Source: Pholiota molesta (taxonomy: Eukaryota; Basidiomycota; Agaricomycetes; Agaricales; Strophariaceae). Taken from it: 64,000 nucleotides of DNA. The position numbers and the translations under genes are program-made. The stretch spans positions 434,001-498,000 of the forward strand of contig JACGCK010000023.1 of NCBI GenBank assembly GCA_014925825.1, in the 5' to 3' direction. The notes beneath the pieces were generated by a model. It was not told the DNA's origin and did no database searches. It saw nothing but the letters and a program-made list of their open reading frames with translations. Positions 10,486-22,053 of this stretch are shown here, in pieces; position 1 is the stretch's first letter, and each line of letters opens with the position of its first letter.

Positions 10486-13454
10486 ATGGCCGACAACGAG
10501 GAATGGGCCAATCTACTCCACGACCATCCAATATTCTCCTTGCCCAGATCTTACGACCTTCTGCCCAAATCAAAGAACCCTCTGGAATTGTCCACAAACA
10601 CTCTGCCTGACTTCACAAATTCTGATCCACAAGAAGAGACCCTCACACCTTCAGGCCGACGCCAAGTAATGATTTTGAAAGATGCCGATCTTATAGTCGC
10701 GGTAGGCAAGGAAGTAAGGATGTCTTCCTTTGGCGATCTCAAACTAAGTCGAAGTATCCGAAAGTCATACAAAGTATGTTCCAATCGAGTTGGTTGTGTT
10801 AAGCTGCGAAGTTGAACGAGATTTCTAGACCCTTCACACACCAAATATCCAATTTGAAATTCATCAAATAGCGTTAAATCCGACTGGCAAGCTATTGGCG
10901 GTTGCTGGGGCATTCCAGGTCGCGGTTGTGGTTCTGCCTCGTGCTGGTTATAGCAGACTAGTACCTGATACTCTGGACTGCAAGTAGGCATTCGATTTTG
11001 TTCTTCCCAACCATTCACCTGATGCGATATTTTCCAGGGCCGTTCAAATTGGTCAAATCTATCACGCGTCAACGAACTCAGCGCCAATTGCAAAGATTGA
11101 ATGGCATCCATGGGGAGAAGCCGGGTCGACGTTATTGGTTATGACAGTAGACGGGAAGCTGAGGTACGAGTTAATGCGAATATATTCTTTCCATATATTC
11201 TGAGAGACTGTATACAGGGAGTATGATATATCTAACGATACGGAAGAACCCCAACAAGTCGTGTCTTTTGTTCCAGACAGGAAAACAAAATCATTCATGG
11301 CCGTGGATAATGCTGAAAGAGAGGTCGCATCTTTCACCCTTGGAAAGGGTAGAGCCGATTGGGGACCTCTCACCATATATGCGGTCATGAAGTCTGGTGA
11401 CATCTATTCCGTATGTCCATATATTCCCCAAAACGCGTATGTTTGTCCCTTTTTTTTCCAACTCATCCTTCAACTGACATTCGTAGCTCCGTGCCTTCTG
11501 CTTATATACATTCGCTGGAATGTTTTATCTCAGCCAAGCAAGAATTCCTACAGGGAACTTCGACTACCTCCAAAAACCTCTCGACAGTCTACGATTATCA
11601 GCATAAATATGTCACAGCGCTTGTGAAGCAACTCCCTCCTGGAACAGTATTTCCCGCTACATCGAAATCCGTATCCATACACCCTCCGACGACTATAAAG
11701 GCGTCACCACTGCGACAAGGCCCTTTCCTACTTCAACCTTCCCCGAGAGCGCTTGAGGGCAGCGAAGGTGGTGACGCGACAGATATCACGTATCTTACCT
11801 TTGGACAGAGCCTAATGACAATGAAGACGATGTAGCGGACATAGAACATTTAGGCATTATGCTCGTCTCCTATCAAGATGGAAGGGTTGATCTTTTTCTT
11901 GATGTTGAAAAGGTGGAAGCTCGATGGGACATCAACAAGTAGAGAAATTTCCTCTTTTCTTGGCTTCACGGCTAATCCATGTTTCAGACATCAAGCCGCG
12001 ATTTACCAATGCTTGCAACCTATGAGAGCATAGATCTTGGCCTTGTCAAGGGTCTAAACGAGCTAACAAGCAACCGTGATATGACCCCATTGACCGAGCT
12101 ATTGCAAGCCAACCACCCTATTTTCCTTCTTGACCCCCTTCACGATGACCGTGTATATGTATATCATGCATTTGGCGTTCATGCCTTGGACATAGCTCCT
12201 GTTCTGGAAAATTTATCGGCGGCTCTCCGAGAAGAAAACGAGGATGAGTCCGTTTTAAAAAAAGCTTTAGAAAAGGAGACAATGACAAACGTTCGGCCGA
12301 TTCTAAGCACCTTCTCCATTGAACGAAAGTTTGTCGATCTTTTTTCTAGCTTGAATCTTCTCATGGATTGCCATTTTTTTAGATGCTCGAATCCTGTCAT
12401 CGCTGTCGCGATACCCAACGATGTTTATCTCACTTACTGTATTGTTATCCTTACATCTGCGATGCGAGTGACTACGTTTCCCTTGAATATGCGCCTAGAG
12501 TCAAATCTGCCCCCCAAGCAAGCTGCTACACACGGTGCCAGCTCTGCCCCCACTACCAAGAGCAAGTGGCTTGTCCCGTTGGACGGCCCTCCTAGTTATG
12601 TCTCCCTTCTCGGCACAGAACCCTATACTCCGCCTTCTATCTCCGACCCTTCTGGTCTCCCTACCAACCCAACATTATCACTGCCTGGAGCCGCATCTGG
12701 TTCACAAGAATTCATGCTCACGCCAGACACTTTGCGCTTCATGGGCAAAACTGTCGGTGAGATTAGTTCACAAGTGAACACACTCCAAATTGCTTTCCGA
12801 GCTGCGCTTGCCCAAATCAATTTGCAGAAGAGGGAACTCGTCCTTCAAACGGCCAAATGCAAAGAGATGGACGCCGTTGTCGAGAAATTGAAAGGGCCGC
12901 TACGGAAAACGACGGACGACAGATTTGCCAATATTCAAGCTGAACAAAAAGATCTTCTGGCCCGGCTGGATAGATTGCTTCAAGCATTGATGAGGAAGGC
13001 TTCACCCGAGCTGAGCGACCATGAAAGCAAATGGTTCGAAGAGCTTAAACGGATGAAAGAGGACATTCTGGGACGAGGCAAATACGACGATGACTCATTG
13101 GTCTCTCGAACACGAATGGTATTTTGTTCTTTGTTTTATGAGGACTTCATGTTGACTTGTTTGAAAAAGCTTGAAAAGGAGTACGCTCGTATTTTACCGC
13201 CTCTTCAAGTGATCGCAGAGAAGGAAACTCAAAGAAACAAGAAACAAGTGGAAAGGTCACAGAATCTAGGATTTTCGCAAGCCTTCGAGTATGGACAGCG
13301 ATCCAATGTTGAGTGAGTGCTCCAAGTTTTAGCGTATACCCAACCTTAACCCACATTATCCAGGCGAACCCATATTTCTACAATCGAGAAGGAAATTGCA
13401 AAACTTGCCGCCAAGCTTGACATTGTCCTCGGGCCTCCCCCTTCCACTCAATGA
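10486..13454 (+). CDS. NUP82: nucleoporin Nup82/Nup88
   Basis: Cytoplasmic-side nuclear pore component; in yeast it forms the mRNA-export complex with Nup159 and Nsp1. The N-terminal half is a beta-propeller (HQIALNPTGKLLAVAGAFQVAVVVLP, IEWHPWGEAGSTLLVMTVDGKLREYD, LGIMLVSYQDGRVDLFLDVEKVEARW). The C-terminal half is long coiled coil (ISSQVNTLQIAF onward, then LEKEYARILPPLQVIAEKETQ to the end). Nine or so exons. The frame breaks once at about 11803-11804, between YLTFG and EPNDNEDDVADIEH, where one missing G restores it. A break in a normally essential gene argues for a sequence error. An in-frame 51-nt stretch at about 13118-13168 is probably an intron that happens to lack stops. Confidence 0.85.
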
Positions 13455-13993
13455 TGGTGTTTTCTGTTCTGTCTTATTTGTTATGTTTCCGTGTTACTGT
13501 GTTGTCTCTGCATCATACTCTATTCTTGTTTGTCTGCACTGTATTTTGACGACTTTATTATATGCTAAATTTGTCTATCTAGTAGCACCTTGTGAACCAC
13601 TTGCCACAAGTCAAGTCATCTGCTCCTCAATTTGACGATAGAGCCCAAACTACTACATTAAATCAAAACCTTGGATTATAAGCATAGTATTCAAGCTATT
13701 ACGTGGTTGGCATGAGTATTTTGGTGCTGCGTACCAGTATGTAAATTATCGACGGAGGCAAGACGGCGGCAAGACGGAGGGCTGTACTTATGGTTGTCAC
13801 GGAGATAGTGTGACTTGACTTGTGACTTTTTACATCGACGTTGATGTCGAAGGTGGGTGGAACACAACGCTACCGTAATCTGAAGAGTCTTTCTGTGGTA
13901 CGCTTCATCCAACTCCGATACAGACCAGAATAGCAATAGTAAGCATTTGAATGTTATTATTTTACACACATTTTCATTCAACGCCATCGGTGA

Positions 13994-15346
13994 TCAGGAG
14001 CAAACGTCTTGCCAAAACGTTTCACCCTTGAACCTCTGTACAATGCCATAATAGTACTTTCGGTGACGCTCATAGTCTTCCCGCACCATTTTGTACATGT
14101 TATCGACTTCGCTGTCAAATTCCCGCTCTATCCCATCATCCTCGATCCGTTGAGCCATCATCGCCCCGATATAAAAGCCCATCTCAAGAGAAGTCATCAT
14201 CCCTTGCGATGAAAGAGGGTCGAATGCAATTGCTGAATCCCCCACGGCAATCCACCGTGCCTTAGAATCGCACGTTTTGTCGAGATAAGATGTCCCTGCC
14301 ATGGTGCATCGCGGATAGCCACCATCCTGGGCCATTGTATAGTCATTTTCATCGATAATGCGCGCTATAAGCGGGGCGGTAGTTTGCAAAATGTCCATGA
14401 ATCCCTCACGTCGACGACTCTGTTTAGCCGCAGGATGGTTTGGAAGGGTATGAAATGCAACAATGCGGGTGCATGGATTGCGGGATATCAGCGACGAATA
14501 AAACCAGCCATCTGGTGTCGCTTCAATCAGTGTTCGGCTGTCATTGTCTCCTTCTGCTAGATCCGAGAACGAAGGGCCAACAAAAAGTGCGAAGAAAGCC
14601 AGTAAAGGATTTGGAGACACCATTTTACTCCCAAGCTTAAAAAAAACAGGTAAGAATATAACTCAAGGCTTTTCAAATATTCCGACCTTTGTTGCTAACG
14701 ATGCTTTACGCCCAGTTGCATCAACGACCCATCGTGTACTGATTAACTTGACTTCATCGCCCACCTTTACACGGATCGTCCAGTTTTGATCAGTCGACTG
14801 AAGATCTACGAGACGGCCTTTCAGGAACGCAATCCTTGAATCCTGGTGTGAAATTTGGACAATAGTTTGTCTCACTGTTTCGTCGAAGGTTGCTCGATTG
14901 AGATGGAGTCCGTGCCCAAACGGATTTAGGATAGCATGTCGTTCTTCAGGAGTGGGAGATGCCCATGCAGATGCATTCCCTGTGCATAAGGAATGTATTC
15001 CGGAGACGACTTGCTCCGTCAGAGCCTTTAGCAAGGAGGGGCTTAGGTGGTGGAGTAAGCGGGTAGCTTCAGGTGGGAGCGATTCACCGATCTATATTAT
15101 CCACGTTAATATGATTTTCAAAGATCAGGATACAGATATGTAGATACCTTGAACGCCTTGGGGTCGGAGTCATCAATAAGCAAGCAGGACAGTTTATGGC
15201 TATGTCTGAATAGGGATAAGCTGATTGCACATCCTGCTGGTCCTCCGCCGACCACCACAACTAAGAAGCTACCGATCAGTAAAGGCGAACAGAAATCTCC
15301 TGCCACAAATGTTTTACTCACTATCGAAATGAGTTTGGTTCTGCAT
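13994..15346 (-). CDS. LodB-like / tryptophan-halogenase-like FAD-dependent oxidoreductase
   Basis: A flavoprotein of the p-hydroxybenzoate-hydroxylase-like fold. The start at 15346 gives FDIVVVGGGPAGCAISLSL, the dinucleotide-binding loop. Next come KAFKIGESLPPEATRLL, NRATFDETVR, VVDATGRKASLATKLG (the DATGR motif) and ARWIAVGDSAIAFDPLSSQGMMTSLEMG (the second FAD motif). Four exons join in frame. The WxWxIP motif of true flavin halogenases is not evident; GWFYSSLI sits in the usual place of a GWWYS motif. In bacteria a flavoprotein of this kind (LodB) is needed to form the quinone cofactor of the neighbouring LodA oxidase. Here it sits divergently beside a LodA-like gene, so maturation of that protein is the best guess. 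A stand-alone monooxygenase remains possible. Confidence 0.75.
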
Positions 15347-16032
15347 TACTGATTTCACGAATTGCCACCTGGAAGGTATTCACTGATTTTGCATACGAGT
15401 GCCTTTCCCCGCTGACTCCCAATCACCTGGGTACGTATGAAGCTTCGTGATCTGCGGGGCTCCCTTTCTGATTTTACCATTTATAACAGCAATAGCACTT
15501 CTCCAAAATCTAGACCGCTACTGTCCTTTCTAGGACGTTGGGTATTTCTTCTTTCCGGCTTCCAATGGCACTTCATACAACAGTTTGTCCAATCAGAATG
15601 CCTGGATTGATTATCGCCCTCATTGTGCCCCGATAGTTCCGTTTTGCCCTGACGGCCCACTGAGCAGGGAAAGGTCCCAACATTCAGACTGTCAGTAATC
15701 GACGTTCTAATGCCGTCAATCGTCACATTACTCTTTGTCTCAGTCTAAATTCTAGTCACGGCGCAAGGCACTCCATTGTAGTGATTGTAAAGATTTGAAC
15801 ATCACCGCGACCACGAGCATCTTCGACCGTTATCATCCATATCGTCGACTTCGAAAGTTGGTCACATTGGCAGAAATACAGGGTACACGTTCTTTATTGC
15901 GCCATTCATACACATTTGGATGGAGGTTCATCATGCGACGATAGGAATCACAACCAAGCAATGCACTTCAGCACAATACGAAAAGTATAAAACATGAACA
16001 TGCGAATGTAGAGCGCCAGAAACTCAACCTAC
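15347..16032. other. divergent intergenic region between the LodB-like and LodA-like genes
   Basis: 686 bp between divergent start codons, presumably holding both promoters. Short frames exist on both strands but carry no recognisable domain. No repeats or obvious TATA element were seen. Confidence 0.5.
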
Positions 16033-19000
16033 ATGGCTGACTGGGTTGATCGTATCGCCTCTGTTGGCATTTACCCACCAATTGGCATCGCGCGCGTTGG
16101 CAATTCGACTGATCCTAACAATGGCTCTGGTTGGTACTACGGACCCGAAGTTCCTGGTCGATACAACGAACCTCCGGGCGGATTCAAGGATACAACTGGG
16201 GCTGTGAAGAGACAGGTCCTCGTCCTCACTTAAGATGTTACATCCCGTCTGACTGTTCAATTCACCCATAGGCCGCCCGTTTCCGTGTTTATGCTTTTGA
16301 TGCAAACGGGACGGTCCTTGGAGAAGCCAATGCAACCAGTGACTTCTCTTTAGAGTGGACCGTCAGAGTGGCCAACAAAAAGGCTGCTTGGTATGCCTTC
16401 ATGGGTAAGTATTAAACTCATTCATCCACGGATTATGCTGATTGAATATTGGGGTAGGTCGAGAGCAGTCAGGTGCTTTCCAACCAGGCTATACCACCCT
16501 TCGTAATCCGGATGTACAAGCAGAGGTATTTAATTATCGTGCATGTAGCATAGATTCTCATCGCACTTCGTAGTTGCCTCCAGATGAGCGCGACCGATTG
16601 ATTGTTGACAGTAAGGAGCAAAAAATTGATGGTGTCGATCACGCTCCAGTCCCATTGGCGGGCCAGTTCTATGGATCCAAAAAGACGCCAACACCAATAG
16701 AACTTGGAGAAGCCAGATCGGACGAAGAGGGTCGTCTTGTGATTCTGGCAGGAAAGGGCTTATCGTTTTCCGTTGCAACTGAGGGTATCAAATATCCTCT
16801 TATCCTCACCGATTTCGACTCTCCCGATTGGATTGATGATACCAGTGATGGTTGGGTCTCAGTAAAGGTTACGCATACGCCATCTACGAAATCGTACGCC
16901 CGTGCTGATGAGTCGCTTTGAGATTATAGTTTGCTGATCACTCTATTGATTCAGATTCACTCCTGCTACCAAGGCGCGTGTCATTGGAACGACGCCCAAG
17001 TTCGCCAACGGCATCTATGCACCCACCACGCTCTACGATGTTATGGAAGAGGTCTACGAGCAAGCTAAGCGCGCCGACGAAGGCGAAACGTATGATGTAG
17101 GCTCTGTTGACTGGTACAAAGATATCTGGCCTCTTCTCGAAAGACCTCCTCTTCTTTCCTGGGTCAATGGCCAGGCCAATGGAGGACACGGTATGTATCT
17201 TCAATGTTCAATTGATGCCACATTTTTATATCCCTCTTTCCTCATAGGACCAAATGGCCCTGGAAATTTCTACGATCCCAAATGGCAGGAGGCACTCTCT
17301 GATCCTTCTGACAAGAATAAGCCCCAGAGAAAGGGCATATTAGGCAGAATGAGGCTTCCCGAATCAAATTCTAAATACGACAAAGCGCGTGCGGGCCAGG
17401 CATTCCCTTACTTTATGCCTTGGCTCTCTGGGGATGGTGGTGAGTCACTAATCCTTGCTAAGAAGTCGTTATGCCAGCAAACTCACTGGCTTATTAAGGC
17501 CGAGCAACGCCGGGAGATCCTACCACCTTTTCTTCAATCACAGAACTACAGTATGACCGTCTTGTCAAGTGGAGTGATGGCCACTTCACCAAGAAGACTT
17601 CCTGCGAATGTGGCTCTCTTTGTCAGTGTCCTCCCCCGGAGGACATTGACGACGTGCCCCTCCAGGAACGTCCAGGGCAGCTCACAAAAGCTTCTCTTGA
17701 GGCCACCATCGGTGCGCCATTATATCCAGGCATCGAGTTATCCTGGAACGCTGAGCTTCCGGACACTTACAATCTAAACTCTCCATTTACCATCGACGAG
17801 AATGTTAAGGAGGGAGATTTGACCAAGTACTTATCCCTTCCATGGCAGAGCGATTTTATATGTGCCGCTCATACTGGTATGCTATTTAGCTTTGATATTG
17901 AGTATCATGCAGCTCACATCGTCATTGGCAGGTGGCCCTCCGCCCGTCCTGATGCTATCGTTTCTGAGGTCGATTATAACCGGCTTCAGAAGGCATTTCA
18001 ACCTTCTGACCTTGCAAAAGGACTTACTAAGCGTGTTCCTTGGGAACGAGGTATTCATCAAAATTACACTGGTATGTCGTCTCTCCTTGAAGTGTTGGAT
18101 GTGCATTAATTTCGCAATTTAGACGTATATGGTGATCAGCCTCTCTTCGCTAACACGGACATGGCGAAAAATTGGCACAAACTAGGTTTTATTGTCAAAA
18201 GACCTTCGGCAGGACCGGAACCCATCTTCATCGAAGTTCAACGTCAGGATCCTCATGCCGAAGAAGTGAAAGAACCTGTAGCTATCGCCCCTTTCCGAAA
18301 TAAATACCATCTCGTATTCCCCAGTCCACCCCCGAATTCGAAGCCTATTGACACGCTTGACAGTCTCAAGCAACATCTTCAAGCAGCAATGGCGGTCGAA
18401 CTGTCAACAATCCCGCTCTATTTGTTTTCCATGTACAGCGTCAAAACACCGGAGAAGTACATCAACGACCCTCGTTACTACGACCCTATCGTTGGAGCTA
18501 TTCGAGGTGTGCCCAATTCAGATTGTTCTTTTGTTTCATGAGCTGAAGGTAGGTTTAGGCGTAATTGCAGAGGAAATGCTTCATCTCAGTCTGGCTGGGA
18601 ATATCTTGCGCGCTATTGGTGGAATACCCAAAGTCTACGATATTGTTCCGAAGTACCCGGCGCCTATGTTAGGGCACTCTCCAAAACTGGATCTAAATCT
18701 GCGCAGACTCAACGCAAAACAGTTGGAGACGTTTTTGGCTGTATGTAATGTTCTACGCTGTTTTCCAATGACTCTCATTAGAAGTGTTCATGATAGGTCG
18801 AACTGCCTGCTCAAAAAGACGCACAGCCCGAAGCTGATAAATACCAAACCCTTGGTCAATTCTACAAGGCGATCGAAGATGGTGAGTATAAATATACCCC
18901 TTCATTGAATTGGTATCTAAAAGGCACGTATTAGGACTGGTACACTTGAACAAAAAAATCCCAGGCCTATTTGACGCTAGTACAACTGACTATCAATTCG

Positions 19001-19846
19001 CGCCCGGTCTTGGATACCAAGCAAAAATTCGCGATGCTGGTGGTTCCGTAACCGTAACAGATATTGAAAGCGCAAAAACGGCGATCCAGTACATCGTCGA
19101 CCAAGGCGAAGGTTTCGACGATGGTGATGAATTCGCTGATCCCGATCAATTGGAGAAGGCCCATTACTACGTCTTCAAGGATCTTCTCGAGCAAATCAAC
19201 ACCGACCCAACTGCTTGGGAAACATATCCCGTTCGAAGCAACCCAAAGACCATCGACTACTATGACGAGGATAGGAAAATATACCATGTATGTTCTTCCA
19301 TTGAGTCACTCGTACAATTTCTAGTATCTTAATTATTGTTAGGTCTCACTTACGTTCGACGCTGCATACTGCTTCCTGTTGCAAACCATCGAGAAGCTCT
19401 GGACTGTTGGAAAATCTGACGATCGTCACCAACTTGTCCTCGGGAACATGTTCGGCATCATGATGGGAGTTCTTCCTCCCCTTGCCAAATTCCTCGCTCA
19501 ACAACCTATCGGAAACAAGGGCGAGCATGCAGCTGCAGCTTTCAACTATTATTACTTCGACCCCGAGAGGTCTGCCCTTGCACAGCTTCAGCACGAAATG
19601 GATGCGGCTATCAACGCCTACGTTGGTGTAACGGAAGAAACCCCCGACCAAGTTGCCGTTCATAATTACGGCGGAATTTTGGAAAGCCTGCTTCCCATCA
19701 AAGCTAGCATTGACAATTTGCTTGACTTGGAATCCTTCAAAAAACTTCCAACTGCATCTTTGAAGAAGTCTAAACTCGCAAACGTTCAATCCCGGGGCAG
19801 TAACGGATTCGGTCCATACACGCAAACTGCCCAAGGCGGTCGCTAG
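16033..19846 (+). CDS. LodA-like quinoprotein amine/amino-acid oxidase fused to a VioB/RebD-type ferritin-like domain
   Basis: A very large protein (over 1,000 residues, about a dozen introns). The first two thirds match L-lysine epsilon-oxidase/LodA proteins: IYPPIGIARVGNS at the start, GYTTLRNPDVQ, FGSKKTPTPIELGEARSDEEGRL-like blocks (here FYGSKK), PPLLSWVNGQANGGHGPNGPG, LQYDRLVKWSDGHF, LYPGIELSWNAE, LPWQSDF and WPSARPD, whose Trp is the expected cofactor Trp. The last third matches the ferritin-like domain of iminophenyl-pyruvate dimer synthases: HLQAAMAVELSTIPLYLFSMYS, then AEEMLHLSLAGNILRAIGG (EExxH metal ligands). LodA enzymes oxidise an amino group, giving an aldehyde or imine plus H2O2. 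No signal peptide is seen. The junction at 17876-17932, just before WPSARPD, needs one missing base if the 55-nt intron 17877-17931 is real; unspliced it reads through. An unusual CxCx3CxC stretch precedes LYPGIE. Confidence 0.8.
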
Positions 19847-20295
19847 TAATTTTGCGCTCGTCGGGAACTTCAAATCAACGTCATCCGTCCAATGGTTTTG
19901 CAGCCTAAATCCTCGTCCATATATCTGTATACCATGTATTTCGTCATGAACATCAATGTCAATGTAGTCTGCCTTGTGCCACTTGTTGGAAATTGAATTA
20001 CAGCCAGTTTAGGTCAACTAAAATTTCGGATGTCCAGAGCAAAATTCGAGCCTAAAGCGCTGGGATCCTCGTATTAGTTACACACTGATAGCAGGAATTA
20101 AAATTATGGCCTTTAAGTAGGACACAAGAAAGACGTGTTGAGGTTGAACCAAGTCGCTTAAGCCTGGGCGCTGGTTGGGCGCTGGTCCCCCGAAGGCGGA
20201 AAAGACCTGGGTCACATGATTCCATGCACGTCACCAGCCGCTGCGCGACTTGATTCTCGCAACTACATGCCTATTACTCCAAGAAAGTCTCATAC
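19847..20295. other. intergenic, LodA-like 3' end to SEC12 promoter
   Basis: About 450 bp, tandem arrangement. It should contain the LodA-like 3' UTR and the SEC12 promoter. I see no gene, RNA or repeat in it. Confidence 0.5.
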
Positions 20296-22053
20296 ATGCG
20301 CCCTAGACATACACCACATTCTCTGCCTTCCTTTCCCGTGTACTCCTCTGCTTTCTTATCACCTAACCAGCTAGTTTTGGGAGGTGGAGGTGGTGCGTCG
20401 CGCAGCGGAATCAAGAATAAACTGGCAAGCGTTACGTTTATATTGGTTTACTAGTATTGATCAACTCGCTTCCAATTTCAGAGACTCTACAATGTTACGC
20501 AAGAACGCTCTATAGAACTGAAGGATGAATTTGAATTAGAGAAGGGAGAAGATGCTCCTATGAGCATGGCAGCGCACCTTGCAGTAAGACTGTTCAAACG
20601 TGCCTTTCATCATGCCGCTCACCTCATCATCAGAGTCAAGGTATTATATGTGGAATCAATAGTGTTCTAGAGAAACTGGAAAAGGGGGAGAACCAGAACT
20701 GTCGTACATTCAATATTGCGGGTTCAAAGTGAGTTATCATAACTTACTACTTCAATGATGGTATGTTGAAAGTCAACCAACAGAATCAACCTGGTCGAAG
20801 CGCGAAGTACCTTGACTGGAAATGATGTAGATGACTACCAAGTATGTTGAATATTTTTAATTGTATTTTCTACCGACCTGATAGTTCATAGAAAGTGACA
20901 GCCTTGTCTCCAGATGGCACTCTCCTTGCAGTTGCAGGTTCCCATGATGTTCGTTTCTAATTCATATTTCTATGAATTCAAACTCATTTTCTAACCAGCT
21001 CACACTTTTGTCGTATCCTTCTCTGGAGCCTATCGCTACATCTATTCATACGGAGAAAGAAATATACGATGTGACGTTTTCCAAGGATTTAGTTTGTCAA
21101 TTGCGCCTTTCATATCGCTCATAAAGCTTATTTTTCTCCCAGCTAGTTGTTGCCACAACGCACAACCTTCTTGTATATGCGATACCTTCTGTAACTGCCA
21201 GTTCGCCGGATACCTCGACAAAGTCAGTAAAGAAAGGCAAGAAGGCCAAAGTCAACGTCACTGGTCATACGGAGAAACCCCGAGCTCTGGCACTGGAACA
21301 TACCATTGAGCTTCCATCCTCGACTGGTGAAGGAAGTACTTTTCGGGCTGCCAGGTGCGTACTTTAAGTGCGACGAGGAAATTTTGCTTATATTGCCGCC
21401 AAGGTGTCATCCTTTGGATTCTGACATATTATACACGGTCATCAATATCAGCCCACCGCGTTCCAAGAAAAGCAAGAGCGCATCCCGCCAGGCATTTGTA
21501 CTGAAATGGAATACGCAGACATGGACAGCTGAAAAATCTCGAAAGATAGGTGACCGAAGCGTTACCTGCGTCGACATGAGGTAAGAAAAACACTTGCGCT
21601 ATTTTTTCGAAACAGTGACTACAATACTATTGTAGTCCGGACGGCCGCTTTTTGGGGTATGGATCCTCTGATTTAACCATAGGAATGTTGGACACAAAGA
21701 CATTAAGTGTACGTTTTATCATGATTCCAGAATGGCGTGTTCCTTGACGCTAAACTTTGTCTTTAGCCCCTAGTAACAATATTGAAAGCTCACGAATTCC
21801 CTCCGACAACGATCAAATTCAATTCATCGACAACATTACTCGTCTCTGGTAGTGCCGACAACACCATTCGAATCATCAGTATACCGAACGTCGTTGGCGG
21901 TTCTTGTAAGCATTTTCATAAATCTCTGGTGAAAGTCATACTTACATTGTCATTAAAGCTTGGGCTTTCCTCATTATACTCATCTTTACAATCATTGTTT
22001 TGCTTTTGGCCATTGCGGCCAGGCAGATCGGCTCTGATAGTTTCAAGTGGTAA
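20296..22053 (+). CDS. SEC12: Sec12/PREB, guanine nucleotide exchange factor for Sar1
   Basis: ER membrane protein that activates the GTPase Sar1 to start COPII vesicle budding. A WD40 propeller faces the cytosol: FPVYSSAFLSPNQLVLGGGGGASRSGIKNKL at the N-terminus carries the conserved Gly-rich K-loop region, then VTALSPDGTLLAVAGSHDLTLLSYP, LLVVATTHNLLVYAIP, TVINISPPR, FVLKWNTQTW, CVDMSPDGRFLGYGSSDLTIGMLD and LKAHEFPPTTIKFNSSTTLLVSGSADNTIRIIS. A single C-terminal membrane span (AFLIILIFTIIVLLLAIAA) anchors it, with a short lumenal tail. About ten introns join in frame. The first, 20425-20481, uses a GC donor (GCAAGC). No frame defects. Confidence 0.93.

Noticed and set aside
10551..11111. Minus-strand frame in NUP82
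   Set aside because: Antisense shadow of NUP82 exons.
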